DNA of 64,000 bases from Pseudomonadota bacterium (GCA_022709365.1 JAKLIY010000011.1:44251-108250), one strand, 5' to 3'; shown: positions 10,450 through 20,942, counted from the stretch's first letter. Notes: generated from the sequence alone by a model not told the origin. A program made the numbers and translations.

Positions 10450-12087
10450 TTACGCTTCCGCCGGTTCGGGGATCATCTCGATGGCGTGGCAGGGGCATTG
10501 TTCGAAGCACACCGCGCAGCCGGTGCAGAGATCGTAGTTGTAGCGGTAGCGCTTGCCCGGCCCCAGTTTGATGATGGCATCTTCGGGACAGGCGCCGAAG
10601 CAGCCGTCGCATTCATAGCAATTGCCGCAGGACAGGCACCTCTTGGCTTCATACAGCGCTTCCTTGGCAGTCAGGCCGGCCACCACTTCCTCGAAGCTGC
10701 TCTGGCGGCCTTTAATGTCCAAATGACCTTGTGGGCGCTGGGCGGCATCGGTGTAGTACCAGACATGCAACTTGTCGAAGGTCGCCAGATCATGCTTGGG
10801 CGGACTGACGTAAGCTTCGCCACGCAACCAGGCGTCGATATTCCGGGCGGCTTTCTTGCCATGGCCCACGCCAATCGTCACGGTGCGGTCGGACGGGACC
10901 ATATCGCCGCCGGCGAACAGACCTGGACTGCCGGTCATCATCTGCTCGTTGACGATGACCACGCCGTCCGCCTTGAACTGCACCCCAGGCACCTTGTGCA
11001 TGAAGCTGGTGTCGACGTCCTGACCCAGCGCCATAATCAGCGCGTCGGCTTCCAGCGTCTCAAACTGCCCGGTGGGACGTGGCCGGCCCTTTTCGTCGAC
11101 TTCCATGACTTCTACGGTGAAGGTCGTTTCGTCGATGTTCTTGATGGTGCGCAGCCAGTGGATTTTCACCCCTTCTTCCAGCGCCTCGGTCGCCTCGAAA
11201 TCGTGAGCGGGCATGTGGGCGCGGTCGCGGCGATAGATAATCAGCGGCTCATAGCCCAGCCGTTTGGCGACGCGGGCGGCGTCCATGGCCGTGTTGCCGC
11301 CGCCGTAAATGGCGACCCGCCGGCCCAGTTTCGGGGCATTACCGGTCTCGACATCCTTGAGGAAGCTGATGGCGTCCAGCATCTTGCCGGCGTCGCGCGA
11401 TGGGATGTCGGTGCGCTTGCTGATGTGGGCGCCGACCGCGACAAAGATCGCGTCGAAATCGCCTTCCCGCTTTTCAGTCAACAGGTCATCGACCCGATGA
11501 TTGAGAACGATCTTGACGCCCATGTTCTCAATCCGCTTGACCTCGGCATCCAGCACATCACGCGGCAGCCGGTAGGAGGGAATGCCGAAATGCATCATGC
11601 CGCCGGCCATGGGTCCGGCTTCGTGGATTTCGACCTCATGGCCCAGGCGAGCCAGGTGATAGGCGGCAGAGAGTCCGCTGGGGCCAGCGCCGACGATCAG
11701 CACCCGCTTGCCGGTAGAGGGCGTAGCGACTTCAAGCTGCCAGTTTTCCTGCAAGGCCAGGTCGCCCAGGAAGCGTTCAACCGCGTGGATACTGACTGAA
11801 GAATCCAGCTTGCCGCGATTACAGGCGCTCTCGCAAGGGTGGTAACACACCCGGCCATGAATCGCCGGCATCGGGTTATTTTCGGTCAGGCTCTGCCAGG
11901 CCTCCTTGAAGCGGCCCGCTTGGGCGTGGGTCAGCCAGGCCTGGATGTTTTCGCCCGCCGGACAGGCGTTGTTGCAGGTTGGCAATAAATCCACGTAAAT
12001 CGGCCGCTGGATGCGCTGCGGGCCAACGTTATGTTTCTCATGCGTCAGGTCGAGCGGGCGCGTCATATTGATGGGGGTGTCAGTCAT
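10450..12087 (-). CDS. GltD-like NAD(P)-binding iron-sulfur flavoprotein
   Basis: About 545 residues. The N-terminus carries cysteines of the GltD type (CNNACPAGENIQAWL; later CYHPCESACNRG). An FAD Rossmann motif follows (VLIVGAGPSGLSAAYHLARL, about residue 125) and a pyridine-nucleotide motif (VAIYGGGNTAMDAARVAKRL, about 265). The C-terminus adds a ferredoxin-like domain with CLSCGNCYECDGCFGACPED and CTGCAVCFEQCPCHAI. This matches the small-subunit family of glutamate synthase found next to NifJ, likely passing electrons between NAD(P)H and ferredoxin. It is the first gene of the nifJ operon, about 116 bases upstream. No glutamate synthase large subunit is seen. The ATG at 12087 is preferred over 12099. 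Confidence 0.85.
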   Translation of the reverse strand: MTDTPINMTRPLDLTHEKHNVGPQRIQRPIYVDLLPTCNNACPAGENIQAWLTHAQAGRFKEAWQSLTENNPMPAIHGRVCYHPCESACNRGKLDSSVSIHAVERFLGDLALQENWQLEVATPSTGKRVLIVGAGPSGLSAAYHLARLGHEVEIHEAGPMAGGMMHFGIPSYRLPRDVLDAEVKRIENMGVKIVLNHRVDDLLTEKREGDFDAIFVAVGAHISKRTDIPSRDAGKMLDAISFLKDVETGNAPKLGRRVAIYGGGNTAMDAARVAKRLGYEPLIIYRRDRAHMPAHDFEATEALEEGVKIHWLRTIKNIDETTFTVEVMEVDEKGRPRPTGQFETLEADALIMALGQDVDTSFMHKVPGVQFKADGVVIVNEQMMTGSPGLFAGGDMVPSDRTVTIGVGHGKKAARNIDAWLRGEAYVSPPKHDLATFDKLHVWYYTDAAQRPQGHLDIKGRQSSFEEVVAGLTAKEALYEAKRCLSCGNCYECDGCFGACPEDAIIKLGPGKRYRYNYDLCTGCAVCFEQCPCHAIEMIPEPAEA

Positions 12088-12329
12088 CGTGCTTCTCATC
12101 AGTCTGGTGGTTAGGGATCAATGACCGTCCGGGAGGGACGGACTTGATCTAGCAGTACTCGGCGCTGCCCGACGCGGTCGTTTTCGAGAGTTTGATCGAA
12201 GCCACCGCCGGCGACGCTCGGTCAGCCAAGCTAAACTTGTCCAGATAACCGTAGAACATTTTGGCGGGAAGTGAATAACCACCCGCGCAATGCCCTGCAT
12301 TTTTCAACCTCTATTGAGGACTTCCGCCG

Positions 12330-13334
12330 ATGAAAGCTATCCTTCTCCGCCAGCTTGGTGGCCCCGAACAGTTGACCGTTGAAGACATCGCCACGCCCGA
12401 ACCCGGTCCAAGCCAGGTGCGCGTTCGACTCCACGCCTCAGCCTTGAACCGCCGCGATGTCTGGATCACCCTCAGCCAATACCCCGGTATCCGCTTGCCC
12501 TGCATCATGGGTTCCGATGGCGCGGGCGTCGTTGACCAACTCGGTCCGGATGTGCCAGCGGAGTTGCTCGGCCAGGAGGTGATGATCTACCCGGCCTATG
12601 ACTGGGGCGTCGATCCGCGTTTTCCCAGCCCGACTTTCCGGGTGTTGGGGATGCCAGATCCTGGCACGTTTGCCGAGTATCTGTGCGTACCGGCTAGCCA
12701 TGTGTTCCCCAAGCCGGCGCATTTGAACTGGCAACAAGCGGCGGCGATTCCATTAGCCGGTTTGACTTCCTGGCGAGCGCTGATGACCCAGGCGGCGGCG
12801 CAACCGGGGGAAACCGTGCTGGTCACGGGTATTGGCGGCGGGGTCGCTACCTTCGCCTTGAAATGGGCGGTGGCGCTGGGCGCACGGGCCTTTGTCACCA
12901 GTGGCGACGAGGCCAAGCTGGCGCAGGCCCGGCAGATGGGCGCAGCGGGCGGCGTCAATTACCGTGCTGAGGATTGGGATAAGCAGTTGACCCAACTGAC
13001 TGGCGGCGTGGACGTGGTGATTGACGGTACGGGCGGCCCGGCTTTCAAAAGCTGCTTCTCGGTGCTGAAGCCGGCGGGACGGCTGGTGATGTATGGCGCA
13101 ACTGCGGGTAATCCGCCCGGTTTGGACGCGGTGCGACTGTTCTTTCGCCAGGCGCGCATCATCGGCTCCACCATGGGGTCGCCGGAAGAATTTGCGGCCA
13201 TGCTGCGCTTTGTTGCGGAACACCGTATTGAACCCGTTATTGATCGGGTTTTTCCACTCGATCAGGCAGTCGCTGCCCATCAACGGTTGTTGGCTGCGGA
13301 ACAGTTGGGCAAGCTGGTGTTGCAGCATGATTGA
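12330..13334 (+). CDS. Zinc-independent MDR family oxidoreductase (quinone oxidoreductase-like)
   Basis: 334 residues of the medium-chain dehydrogenase/reductase fold. N-terminal GroES-like domain (MKAILLRQLGGPEQLTVEDI, ASALNRRDVWI), then a nucleotide-binding Rossmann domain (TVLVTGIGGGVATFALKWAV, about residue 160). The four structural zinc cysteines of alcohol dehydrogenases are not present, pointing to a zinc-independent NADPH:quinone or enoyl reductase type. It is a single gene, divergent from the nifJ operon. The substrate is unknown. The 240-base gap upstream holds a short open piece (12153-12248) that could be a gene remnant, and presumably divergent promoters. Confidence 0.85.
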   Translation: MKAILLRQLGGPEQLTVEDIATPEPGPSQVRVRLHASALNRRDVWITLSQYPGIRLPCIMGSDGAGVVDQLGPDVPAELLGQEVMIYPAYDWGVDPRFPSPTFRVLGMPDPGTFAEYLCVPASHVFPKPAHLNWQQAAAIPLAGLTSWRALMTQAAAQPGETVLVTGIGGGVATFALKWAVALGARAFVTSGDEAKLAQARQMGAAGGVNYRAEDWDKQLTQLTGGVDVVIDGTGGPAFKSCFSVLKPAGRLVMYGATAGNPPGLDAVRLFFRQARIIGSTMGSPEEFAAMLRFVAEHRIEPVIDRVFPLDQAVAAHQRLLAAEQLGKLVLQHD

Positions 13335-13425
13335 GCGGCAGCGTCGATGCCGTTGTAAGCCAGACTCATATGTATTTGAATATTATAAATAAAATAAAAT
13401 TAAGCGTAGTAGCGATGAAAACTTC

Positions 13426-13455
13426 TTGACGCGATGCAGCATAAACCTTTATATT
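13426..13455 (+). promoter_or_regulatory. Sigma-70 promoter of candidate sRNA 1
   Basis: TTGACG (13426-13431), 18 bases, TATATT (13450-13455), placing the start near 13462. The sequence upstream is a strikingly AT-rich stretch (about 13375-13405) that could be an UP element. Confidence 0.65.
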
Positions 13456-13461
13456 GCACTG

Positions 13462-13543
13462 CAACATTCATCGAGAATGTTGTCCTCCAAATCCTCCTTT
13501 GGTGGTTCTTTGCCGGGGTTAGCAATAATCCCGGCGTTTTTTA
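13462..13543 (+). ncRNA. Candidate small RNA 1 (tandem sibling)
   Basis: About 82 nt with its own promoter and terminator and no reading frame. It has a 5' stem-loop (AACATTC 13463-13469 with GAATGTT 13475-13481), a C-rich single-stranded linker TCCTCCAAATCCTCC, a box TCCTTTGGTGGTTCTTT (13495-13511) and a terminator stem GCCGGG/CCCGGC followed by six T. The second copy 157 bases downstream has the same architecture and the identical 17-nt box. The CCTCC repeats could pair with Shine-Dalgarno sequences, which suggests a trans-acting regulator. I do not recognise an Rfam family. Confidence 0.65.
13512..13542 (+). terminator. Terminator of candidate sRNA 1
   Basis: Stem GCCGGG (13512-13517) with CCCGGC (13530-13535), 12-base loop, then G and six T (13537-13542). 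Confidence 0.8.
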
Positions 13544-13583
13544 TTGCGCCGCAAAAAAATTGCGCGTATCCCGGCCAACACTC

Positions 13584-13612
13584 TTGACGCAGTGCAACAT
13601 TCCGCTTAAGCT
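13584..13612 (+). promoter_or_regulatory. Promoter of candidate sRNA 2
   Basis: TTGACG (13584-13589) with a weaker -10 (TAAGCT, 13607-13612) at 17-base spacing. The promoter region is itself duplicated: copy 1 reads TTGACGCGATGCAGCAT and copy 2 TTGACGCAGTGCAACAT. Confidence 0.5.
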
Positions 13613-13617
13613 ACGCT

Positions 13618-13701
13618 CAACATCGTTCAGATGTTGTTCTTCTCCACACCTTCCTTTGGTGGTTCTTTAGCCGGGTCGATTAATGAACCCGGCTTTTTTT
13701 A
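13618..13701 (+). ncRNA. Candidate small RNA 2 (tandem sibling)
   Basis: About 84 nt, sibling of the RNA at 13462. The 5' stem-loop is CAACATC (13618-13624) with GATGTTG (13630-13636). Compared with copy 1 the stem differs on both arms while pairing is kept, which is covariation in favour of an RNA. A C-rich linker (TTCTTCTCCACACCTTCC), the identical box TCCTTTGGTGGTTCTTT (13652-13668) and a terminator follow. It ends just before the convergent parC stop. Confidence 0.65.
13670..13700 (+). terminator. Terminator of candidate sRNA 2
   Basis: Stem GCCGGGT (13670-13676) with ACCCGGC (13687-13693), then seven T (13694-13700). parC converges on it from the other strand, 25 bases away. Confidence 0.85.
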
Positions 13702-13724
13702 TGGGCGCTGTGCTGACGACTGAA

Positions 13725-15959
13725 TCACTCTCCCGCCGCCAGCCGCTCCACCCTCTGGAAGCCGCGCGGCAGTGGTTTGCCCCGTCGGCCTCGTTCACCC
13801 GCATAGCCTTCCAAATCGGCAGGTTTGAGCTTCATGTCCCGTTTGCCAGCAGTCAGAATCAGGTTTTGGTCCAGCGGCAACAGGGTCAGCGCTGTTAACC
13901 GTTCCTCGCCAGGCAAGTCGATGATCTTGTTGCCTTTGCCCTTGGGCAGGCACGGCAGGTCGTTGACTGGAAATAGTAGCAGCCGGCCACTGCTACTGAC
14001 CACCGCTAACCGCTCAGTCTCCAGACTTGCGACCAGCAATGGCGGGAGGATTTCCGCCCCTTCCGGCACCGTCAACACGACCTTGCCTGCCTTGTTGCGG
14101 CTGAGCAGATCGTCGAAGGCGCAGATAAAACCATAGCCGGCATCGGTCGCCAGCAGATAAAGGTCTTCGGGGTTGCCCAGCAACACGCTGATAAACCGGG
14201 CGCCATCCGGGGGACTGAGCTTGCCGGTCAGCGGTTCGCCGTAACCCCGTGCTGAAGCCAGATTTGCTACAGGCAAGGTGTAAGTACGTCCAGTGGTATC
14301 GAGAAACACCGCAGATTGATTGCTGCGCCCCTGCGCCTGACCCAGGAAACTGTCGCCGGACTTGTAGCTGAGCGCTGAGGCGTCGATCTCGCGGCCTTTG
14401 GCGGCCCGCACCCAGCCCTTTTGCGATAGCACCACGATGATCGGTTCGCTCGGCGCCAGACTGGTCTCATCCAGGGCCTGCGCGGGCCGCCGTTCCACCA
14501 AGGGGCAGCGGCGTGGATCAGCATAACGCTTGGCGTCATCCTGAATTTCTTTACGGATCAGTGTCTTCAATCGCTTTTCGGCATTCAGCAATTCCTGCAA
14601 CTGTTCCTGTTCCTTGCGCAACTGATCCTGCTCGCCACGTAATTTTATCTCCTCCAACCGGGCCAGATGGCGCAGCTTGGTCTCCAGAATCGCCTCAGCC
14701 TGAATATCGGACAGTTGGAAGCGGGCCATCAGTACCGGCTTGGGTTTTTCCTCAGTGCGCAGAATGCGAATGACTTCGTCCAGGTTGAGATAGGCGATCA
14801 ACAAGCCATCGAGAATATGCAGGCGCTGCTCAACCTGATTCAGGCGGAATTCCAGCCGCCGCCGCACGGTGATCACCCGGTAGCGCAGCCATTCTTCGAG
14901 AATCTGCTGGAGATTCTTGACCTGGGGTCGGCCATCCAGACCGATCATATTGAGATTAACCCGGTAGCTTTTCTCCAAATCGGTCGTGGCGAACAGGTGG
15001 TCCATCAATAAATCCACATCGACCCGGTTGGAACGCAACGCCAGCACCAGGCGAGTCGGATTTTCGTGATCGGACTCGTCGCGTAAATCCTCGACCATGG
15101 GCAGCTTTTTATCGCGCATTTGCGCAGCGATCTGCTCCATAATCCGCGCCCCGGACACCTGATGCGGCAAGGCGGTTATCACCACATCGCCATTATCCCG
15201 TTCAAAGCGGGCGCGCAAGCGCACTGAGCCATTACCGGTCTGATAGAGCTTCCGCAATTCTTCACGGGGGGTAATGATTTCCGCGCCACCCGGATAATCC
15301 GGTGCGGGTACAATATCCAGTAAAGTGTCCGGCCCGCAGTCAGGATGATCCAGTAGATAAATACAGGCAGCAGCTATTTCACCGAGATTATGGGGGGGAA
15401 TGTCTGTGGCCATACCGACGGCAATGCCGGTTGCGCCATTGAGAAGCACATTCGGCAACCGGGCGGGCAGTAAAACCGGTTCGTCCAGAGTACCGTCAAA
15501 ATTGGGCGTCCAGTCCACCGTACCTTGACCCAGTTCAGATAATAGAACCTGGGCGAAGGGTGATAACCGCGCTTCGGTATAGCGCATGGCGGCAAAGGAC
15601 TTGGGATCATCCGGTGAACCCCAGTTACCCTGCCCATCCACTAGCGTGTAGCGATAAGAGAAGGGCTGCGCCATTAATACCATCGCTTCGTAACAGGCTG
15701 AATCGCCATGTGGATGATATTTTCCCAGGCAGTCACCGACCGTGCGGGCGGATTTTTTATGCTTGGCGCCAGCGTTTAAACCCAGTTCGGACATGGCGTA
15801 AATAATGCGCCTTTGTACGGGTTTCAGTCCGTCGCCGATATGCGGTAAAGCCCGGTCGAGAATGACGTACATGGAATAATCCAGATACGCTTTTTCAGTG
15901 AATATTTTGAGCGGCAATCGCTCGGTGGCGTCATGATTAAATAGAGCAAGCTCAGTCAT
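13725..15959 (-). CDS. parC: DNA topoisomerase IV subunit A
   Basis: 744 residues, the normal ParC length. The winged-helix/tower breakage-reunion domain is at the N-terminus: [20 protein letters not shown], the quinolone-determining [12 protein letters not shown] (wild-type Ser and Glu), and the catalytic tyrosine in [11 protein letters not shown] long coiled-coil middle and a C-terminal beta-pinwheel follow. The C-terminal domain lacks the gyrase GyrA-box, supporting ParC over GyrA. It acts with ParE to decatenate chromosomes. parE is not adjacent. Confidence 0.95.
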   Translation of the reverse strand: MTELALFNHDATERLPLKIFTEKAYLDYSMYVILDRALPHIGDGLKPVQRRIIYAMSELGLNAGAKHKKSARTVGDCLGKYHPHGDSACYEAMVLMAQPFSYRYTLVDGQGNWGSPDDPKSFAAMRYTEARLSPFAQVLLSELGQGTVDWTPNFDGTLDEPVLLPARLPNVLLNGATGIAVGMATDIPPHNLGEIAAACIYLLDHPDCGPDTLLDIVPAPDYPGGAEIITPREELRKLYQTGNGSVRLRARFERDNGDVVITALPHQVSGARIMEQIAAQMRDKKLPMVEDLRDESDHENPTRLVLALRSNRVDVDLLMDHLFATTDLEKSYRVNLNMIGLDGRPQVKNLQQILEEWLRYRVITVRRRLEFRLNQVEQRLHILDGLLIAYLNLDEVIRILRTEEKPKPVLMARFQLSDIQAEAILETKLRHLARLEEIKLRGEQDQLRKEQEQLQELLNAEKRLKTLIRKEIQDDAKRYADPRRCPLVERRPAQALDETSLAPSEPIIVVLSQKGWVRAAKGREIDASALSYKSGDSFLGQAQGRSNQSAVFLDTTGRTYTLPVANLASARGYGEPLTGKLSPPDGARFISVLLGNPEDLYLLATDAGYGFICAFDDLLSRNKAGKVVLTVPEGAEILPPLLVASLETERLAVVSSSGRLLLFPVNDLPCLPKGKGNKIIDLPGEERLTALTLLPLDQNLILTAGKRDMKLKPADLEGYAGERGRRGKPLPRGFQRVERLAAGE

Positions 15960-16251
15960 TGCGGTCAGAAAGAGGAGTCAGTCACAGGTTAAAAAAACAG
16001 TTCGGCCAGGTTAATGACCGCATGGGGACATACATCGGCGCACTCTGGTCGCTGTGGCGGCGAAAATCCCGTCGTCGGGGTTCGCCATTCTGCCCGCGCC
16101 ACCACCGGGCGCTCCAACGCTTTGCGTATTTTCACGGCTGGATGAAGAATGATAGTCGAAGCCGCCAGGGACATTGACAATTCGCAAGCAGGAACAGGCA
16201 AAGTTGCTTAGAATACCGGTTGACCTGCAATCGTTACGGAGGTTTAACCCC

Positions 16252-16464
16252 ATGAACTTTGTTAAAAACGTCGGTCCGGCTGACAAAATCGCCCGCCTGG
16301 TCGTGGGTGCCCTGCTGATTCTCCTCGCACTGATGGGACAGATCGGCGCCTGGGGGTGGATCGGCGTCGTCCTCATCGCCACCGCACTGATGGGCTGGTG
16401 CCCGGCCTACACACTGTTCGGCATCAAAACCTGCCCGACCAGCAACCCGCCATCTTCCCGTTAA
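16252..16464 (+). CDS. DUF2892 (YgaP-type) small inner-membrane protein
   Basis: 70 residues: KNVGPADKIARLVVGALLIL, a second hydrophobic helix, then GWCPAYTLFGIKTCPTS. This is the DUF2892 pattern of two membrane helices and a C-terminal CPxY / C motif. The ATG at 16252 follows a GGAGG ribosome-binding site at 16237-16241, ruling out longer upstream starts. It is monocistronic, divergent from parC. The function of the family is poorly known; some members are fused to rhodanese domains. Confidence 0.85.
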   Translation: MNFVKNVGPADKIARLVVGALLILLALMGQIGAWGWIGVVLIATALMGWCPAYTLFGIKTCPTSNPPSSR

Positions 16465-16486
16465 CCCGACAGTTCATCCGCACTCA

Positions 16487-16517
16487 CCCCTGTTCCTCTC
16501 ATGGACAGGGGGTTCTT
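16487..16517 (+). terminator. Possible terminator after the DUF2892 gene
   Basis: CCCCTGT (16487-16493) pairs with ACAGGGG (16505-16511); a G-TT-C-TT tail gives only a weak U tract. Confidence 0.4.
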
Positions 16518-16597
16518 AGATAACTCAGGTTGTTCAACTTCCTATCTTGACAGGGAAAAATCCATCGGGGTTTGCTGGCGTTAGTGAGTACTATTGC

Positions 16598-17989
16598 TTA
16601 TCGATCTTTTTTGTGGCGATCGCCATTCTTCTGAACCCGACCACGCGCCGTTGGCGAGGGTTGATAAGGATTCTTCCCCCCGCGAAATTCAACGCGGATC
16701 GGTGTTCCCCACAGATCCAGCCGTTTGCGATAGACGTTAGCCAGATAGCGTCGGTAAGTTTCTGGCACATGGTCAACCCGGTTGCCATGAATGATGACCA
16801 TAGGTGGATTTTGCCCTCCCTGATGGGCATAGCGCAGTTTGATGCTGTGACCATGCACCAGGGGCGGCTGATGAGCCGCCAGTGCGTCTTCGAGAATGCG
16901 CGTCAATTCTGGCGTCGCCAGCTTACGGGTGGCGGCGGCGTAAGCCTGACGAACTGAACCGAGCAGTTCGCCGACGCCCGTTCCGTGCAGCGCGGAAATA
17001 AAATGGATTTTGGCGAAGTCGAGAAAGCCCAGTCGGCGATCCAGATCACGTTTGACTTGAGTACGGGTGTCAGGATCGAGATGGTCCCACTTGTTAACGG
17101 CAATCGCCAACGCCCGGCCACTGTCTACAATCAACCCCAACAGGCTAGCGTCCTGATCGCTGACCCCTTGTTGGGCGTCCAGCACCAGGACTGTGACGTG
17201 AGATTGCTGAATCGCTTGCAGGGTCTTGACGACACTGAACTTCTCCACGACTTCACTCACCCGCGCCCGACGACGCACCCCGGCGGTGTCGATCAGCAGA
17301 TAGCGCTGACCGTCGCGTTCAAAAGGCACTGCGACGCTGTCACGGGTGGTGCCGGGCAGGTCGCTGGCCAGCATCCGTTCCTCGCCCAGCAGGCGGTTAA
17401 CCAAAGTGGATTTGCCGACATTAGGCCGACCGGCAATCGCTAGCCGGATCACGCCTTCCGGCACCGGCGACGCTGTGGTTTCACCGGATTCCTCACTGCC
17501 TGGCAACGCTGCCAGCACCTCCTCCATCAGATCCTCGACGCCCTGATTATGAACAGCGGCAATGATGTGCAGATGCTCCAGCCCGAGGACGTGGAAATCA
17601 GCGCTGAGCAGATCCGGATCGCGATGTTCGGCTTTGTTGATCACCAAATGCAGGGTTTTACCGGCGCGGCGTAGTTGACCGGCAATCTCTTCGTCGGCGA
17701 CGGTCAGACCGGCGCGACCATCCACCAGCAGCAATACGGCATCGGCTTCATCAATGGCTCGCCAGACCTGGCGTGCTACCAGGCCATCCATTCCGGCGTC
17801 CTCACCGGTTAAACCGCCGGTATCCACCACCATATAAGGCTGTGGGCCGCGCTGACCGAGGCCATATTGACGATCGCGGGTCAAACCGGGCATATCCGCC
17901 ACCAGTGCATTGCGGGTGCGGGTCAGAGAATTGAACAGGGTGGATTTGCCGACGTTAGGGCGGCCAACGATAGCGATAACAGGGAGCAT
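16598..17989 (-). CDS. der: Ribosome-assembly GTPase Der (EngA)
   Basis: 463 residues with the double GTPase layout unique to Der: first P-loop [15 protein letters not shown] near residue 8, with DTGGL, and second [16 protein letters not shown] near 190 with DTAGVRRR and NKWD, then a KH-like C-terminal domain ([20 protein letters not shown]). It is needed for 50S subunit maturation. The tail is basic ([14 protein letters not shown]). The ATG at 17989 starts [16 protein letters not shown]; a TTG five codons upstream is the alternative. bamB, often its neighbour, is not adjacent. Confidence 0.95.
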   Translation of the reverse strand: MLPVIAIVGRPNVGKSTLFNSLTRTRNALVADMPGLTRDRQYGLGQRGPQPYMVVDTGGLTGEDAGMDGLVARQVWRAIDEADAVLLLVDGRAGLTVADEEIAGQLRRAGKTLHLVINKAEHRDPDLLSADFHVLGLEHLHIIAAVHNQGVEDLMEEVLAALPGSEESGETTASPVPEGVIRLAIAGRPNVGKSTLVNRLLGEERMLASDLPGTTRDSVAVPFERDGQRYLLIDTAGVRRRARVSEVVEKFSVVKTLQAIQQSHVTVLVLDAQQGVSDQDASLLGLIVDSGRALAIAVNKWDHLDPDTRTQVKRDLDRRLGFLDFAKIHFISALHGTGVGELLGSVRQAYAAATRKLATPELTRILEDALAAHQPPLVHGHSIKLRYAHQGGQNPPMVIIHGNRVDHVPETYRRYLANVYRKRLDLWGTPIRVEFRGGKNPYQPSPTARGRVQKNGDRHKKDR

Positions 17990-18215
17990 GGGGACTGCGG
18001 CCAAAGGCTAAGGGCTAACAGGGGAACCAGCCTCTGGGATGGTTTCCGCCAGGGGCCTGCGAATTTCAGATTATCAAAAAGGCATTAACCGGAAAAACCG
18101 GAAAAATGAGACTAATGAACCTGGATGGCAAAGGCAAGCGACCCCTGCAAACCGGCTAGATTTCTGTTAGTCTTTGCACCTTCCCGACCGTCCCCCTCGA
18201 TCACGCCCTGAAGCC

Positions 18216-18857
18216 ATGCCCCCGATTCCTCGTACTCGCGTCAAAATCTGCGGCATTACCCGTCCGGAAGACGGAATGATGGCGGCTGAACTGGGCGTGG
18301 ACGCCATCGGCTTGGTGTTTTATCCACCCAGTCCCCGGTTCGTGGACGTGAAAACGGCGCAACGGATTGTCGCGGTTTTACCGCCATTCATGACAGTAGT
18401 CGGCCTGTTCATGAACGCGGAGCCTGCAACGGTGCGCGCCATGCTGGAGTCGGTGCGGATCGACCTGCTGCAATTTCACGGCGATGAGGAACCCGACGTG
18501 TGCGCCGTTTTTGGCCGACCCTACCTTAAAGCTGTACCAATGGGCGCGGGCGCGGACGTGCGGGATTACGAACAACGGTTCGCCAATGCCACCGGCCTGT
18601 TGCTCGACAGCCACGGCGGTCAAAAAATGGGCGGGACCGGCCAAGGTTTTGACTGGGCACGGATTCCGGCTAAACGGCATAAGCCGCTGATTCTGGCGGG
18701 CGGACTACATTCCGACAACGTTGTCGAGGCGATCCGGCAAGTTCATCCCTATGCGGTCGATGTCAGCAGTGGGGTAGAATCCGCCAAAGGCGTTAAAGAC
18801 GCCACCCTGATGCGCGCATTTTTACGAGGTGTGTATGACTGCGAAAGCCATGCGTAA
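18216..18857 (+). CDS. trpF: Phosphoribosylanthranilate isomerase
   Basis: 213 residues. TIM barrel with [13 protein letters not shown] at the N-terminus (catalytic cysteine), [11 protein letters not shown], and [10 protein letters not shown] with VDVSSGVES at the phosphate-binding end. It catalyses the third committed step of tryptophan synthesis. The ATG at 18216 gives the usual family length; a TTG at 18174 would add 14 unlikely residues. The stop overlaps the start of trpB, so the genes are translationally coupled. It is a stand-alone trpF, not fused to trpC. Confidence 0.95.
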   Translation: MPPIPRTRVKICGITRPEDGMMAAELGVDAIGLVFYPPSPRFVDVKTAQRIVAVLPPFMTVVGLFMNAEPATVRAMLESVRIDLLQFHGDEEPDVCAVFGRPYLKAVPMGAGADVRDYEQRFANATGLLLDSHGGQKMGGTGQGFDWARIPAKRHKPLILAGGLHSDNVVEAIRQVHPYAVDVSSGVESAKGVKDATLMRAFLRGVYDCESHA

Positions 18858-20061
18858 CCCGGTCGATTTCAGCCAGTTTCCCGACTCGATCGGCCATTTT
18901 GGCCGTTACGGCGGTCGGTTCGTCGCTGAAACGCTTATGGAAGCGCTGCACGAACTGAACGAAGCCTGGCGGAACTGCCGCAACGATCCCGAATTCCTGG
19001 CGGAACTGGACGCTGATCTGGCTCATTATGTGGGCCGTCCCAGTCCACTTTATCATGCGGAGCGCTGGAGTCGACAACTCGGCGGTGCGCAGATTTATCT
19101 CAAACGCGAAGACCTCAACCATACCGGCGCCCACAAGATTAATAATACGGTCGGCCAGGCGTTACTAGCCAAACGGATGGGCAAAACCCGGCTGATCGCT
19201 GAAACCGGCGCGGGTCAACATGGCGTTGCCTCGGCGACCGTGGCGGCGCGACTGGGGATGGAATGCGTGGTCTACATGGGCGCGGAGGACATCCAGCGGC
19301 AGGCGCTCAACGTCTACCGGATGCGGTTGCTGGGGGCCACGGTGCAACCCGTGACCTCCGGATCGCGGACCCTCAAGGATGCACTGAACGAAGCGTTGCG
19401 CGACTGGGTGGCCAACGTCGACAACACCTTCTACATGATCGGCACGGTTGCCGGCCCGCATCCCTACCCGCTGATGGTGCGCGAGTTCCAGGCGGTGATC
19501 GGACGTGAAGCCCGCGAGCAGATGCTGACCGAGCACCACACCTTACCGGACGCGCTGGTAGCTTGTGTTGGTGGCGGCTCCAACGCCATTGGCCTGTTCC
19601 ATCCGTTCCTGAATGATAATGAAGTGGTCATGTATGGCGTCGAGGCTGCGGGTTCCGGTATTGAGACCGGTCGCCATGCCGCTACATTGTGTGCAGGCCG
19701 ACCCGGCGTGTTGCATGGCAACCGCACTTATCTGCTCAATGATGACCACGGTCAAATCATTGAAACTCACTCGATTTCCGCTGGTCTGGACTATCCCGGC
19801 GTGGGTCCGGAACACGCCTGGCTGAAAGATATTGGCCGAGTACACTACGTCGCGATAACCGATGAAGAAGCTCTGCGTGCGTTCCACGAACTGACCCTGA
19901 CTGAAGGCATCATTCCGGCTCTGGAAAGCAGCCATGCCCTGGCTTATGTGACGAAACTGGCCCCGACCCTGCGCCCGGACCAGAGCATTGTCATCAACCT
20001 GTCCGGGCGCGGTGACAAGGACATTAATACCATTGCCACGCTGGAAGGGATTCAGTTGTAG
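18835..20061 (+). CDS. trpB: Tryptophan synthase beta chain
   Basis: About 408 residues. PLP-dependent fold type II: the Schiff-base lysine lies in [20 protein letters not shown], the phosphate-binding loop in [10 protein letters not shown], and the C-terminal serine region in LSGRGDKD. It condenses indole with serine using indole channelled from TrpA. The ATG at 18835 overlaps the last 23 bases of trpF; ATG 18850 is possible. trpA follows after a 71-base gap. Confidence 0.96.
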   Translation: MTAKAMRNPVDFSQFPDSIGHFGRYGGRFVAETLMEALHELNEAWRNCRNDPEFLAELDADLAHYVGRPSPLYHAERWSRQLGGAQIYLKREDLNHTGAHKINNTVGQALLAKRMGKTRLIAETGAGQHGVASATVAARLGMECVVYMGAEDIQRQALNVYRMRLLGATVQPVTSGSRTLKDALNEALRDWVANVDNTFYMIGTVAGPHPYPLMVREFQAVIGREAREQMLTEHHTLPDALVACVGGGSNAIGLFHPFLNDNEVVMYGVEAAGSGIETGRHAATLCAGRPGVLHGNRTYLLNDDHGQIIETHSISAGLDYPGVGPEHAWLKDIGRVHYVAITDEEALRAFHELTLTEGIIPALESSHALAYVTKLAPTLRPDQSIVINLSGRGDKDINTIATLEGIQL

Positions 20062-20132
20062 GCCCCTTTTCCCCACTCCCCCCTGTTCGTGGGTGGGGAG
20101 CATTTTGATACTGCTTCCAAGAGTTTTTCCGT

Positions 20133-20942
20133 ATGAATCGCATCACCCGCTGTTTCCAGGAATTGCGCCGCACGGGTCGCAAGGCTCTGATTCCCTACAT
20201 TACTGCTGGCGACCCGCGCCCGGATCAGACGGTACCGATGTTACACGCGCTGGTTGCGGCTGGCGCGGACATTGTGGAACTGGGCGTCCCGTTTTCCGAT
20301 CCGATGGCGGATGGCCCCGTGATTCAGAAAGCCTGCGAACGGGCACTGATGCAGGGCATGACGCTGCGCGGGGTGCTCGACCTGGTGCGCGAATTTCGCC
20401 AGACCGATACCGAAACGCCACTGGTACTCATGGGCTATCTCAACCCGATTGAGAGCCTGGGCTATGAAGTCTTTGTCGCCGGCACCCGTGAGGCTGGCGT
20501 GGATGGCGTACTCACCGTCGATCTGCCACCCGAGGAAGCGGCTGAACTGGCGAAACTGCTGATCGCCGCTGACATCGATCCGATTTTCCTGCTGGCTCCT
20601 ACCAGCACCGCCGAGCGTGTTCGCGGCACGGCTGAGTGGGCGCGCGGTTATCTCTACTATGTCTCACTGAAAGGTGTGACTGGTTCCGCCGCGATCAATG
20701 TTACTGAGGTTGCGGAAAAGCTGGCGATGATCCGCACTTGCACCGATTTGCCGCTGGGTGTCGGTTTTGGCATCAAGGATCCGCCGACCGCTGCAACAAT
20801 TGCCCAGGTCGCTGACGCCGTTGTGGTCGGCAGCGCTCTGGTCAGCAAGATGGCGGAACTGACGGAAGAACCCGAACGGATGCGGCAAGAAGTCGCGGGA
20901 CTGCTCGCTGCCATGCGCCGGGCGATGGCGAGTAGCCAGTGA
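20133..20942 (+). CDS. trpA: Tryptophan synthase alpha chain
   Basis: 269 residues, standard TrpA length. The TIM barrel carries the catalytic glutamate in [19 protein letters not shown] and the aspartate in TVDLPPEE; the phosphate site is [10 protein letters not shown] with VVGSALV. It cleaves indole-glycerol phosphate to indole for TrpB. accD begins about 44 bases downstream, the same trpA-accD junction seen in many gammaproteobacteria. Confidence 0.96.
   Translation: MNRITRCFQELRRTGRKALIPYITAGDPRPDQTVPMLHALVAAGADIVELGVPFSDPMADGPVIQKACERALMQGMTLRGVLDLVREFRQTDTETPLVLMGYLNPIESLGYEVFVAGTREAGVDGVLTVDLPPEEAAELAKLLIAADIDPIFLLAPTSTAERVRGTAEWARGYLYYVSLKGVTGSAAINVTEVAEKLAMIRTCTDLPLGVGFGIKDPPTAATIAQVADAVVVGSALVSKMAELTEEPERMRQEVAGLLAAMRRAMASSQ

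Noticed and set aside
12153..12248. 31-codon open stretch YSALPDAVVFESLIEATAGD upstream of the MDR gene
   Set aside because: Could be a gene tail, but no start, no neighbour and no recognisable domain; too short to annotate as a gene.
15550..15800. Quinolone-resistance change in ParC
   Set aside because: The [12 protein letters not shown] segment has the wild-type residues.
15989..16201. Minus-strand 70-residue frame with CADVCPHAVI, similar to a ferredoxin cluster motif
   Set aside because: The first two cysteines of a 4Fe-4S motif are missing, the rest has no ferredoxin pattern, and it lies in the parC upstream region overlapping no ribosome-binding site.
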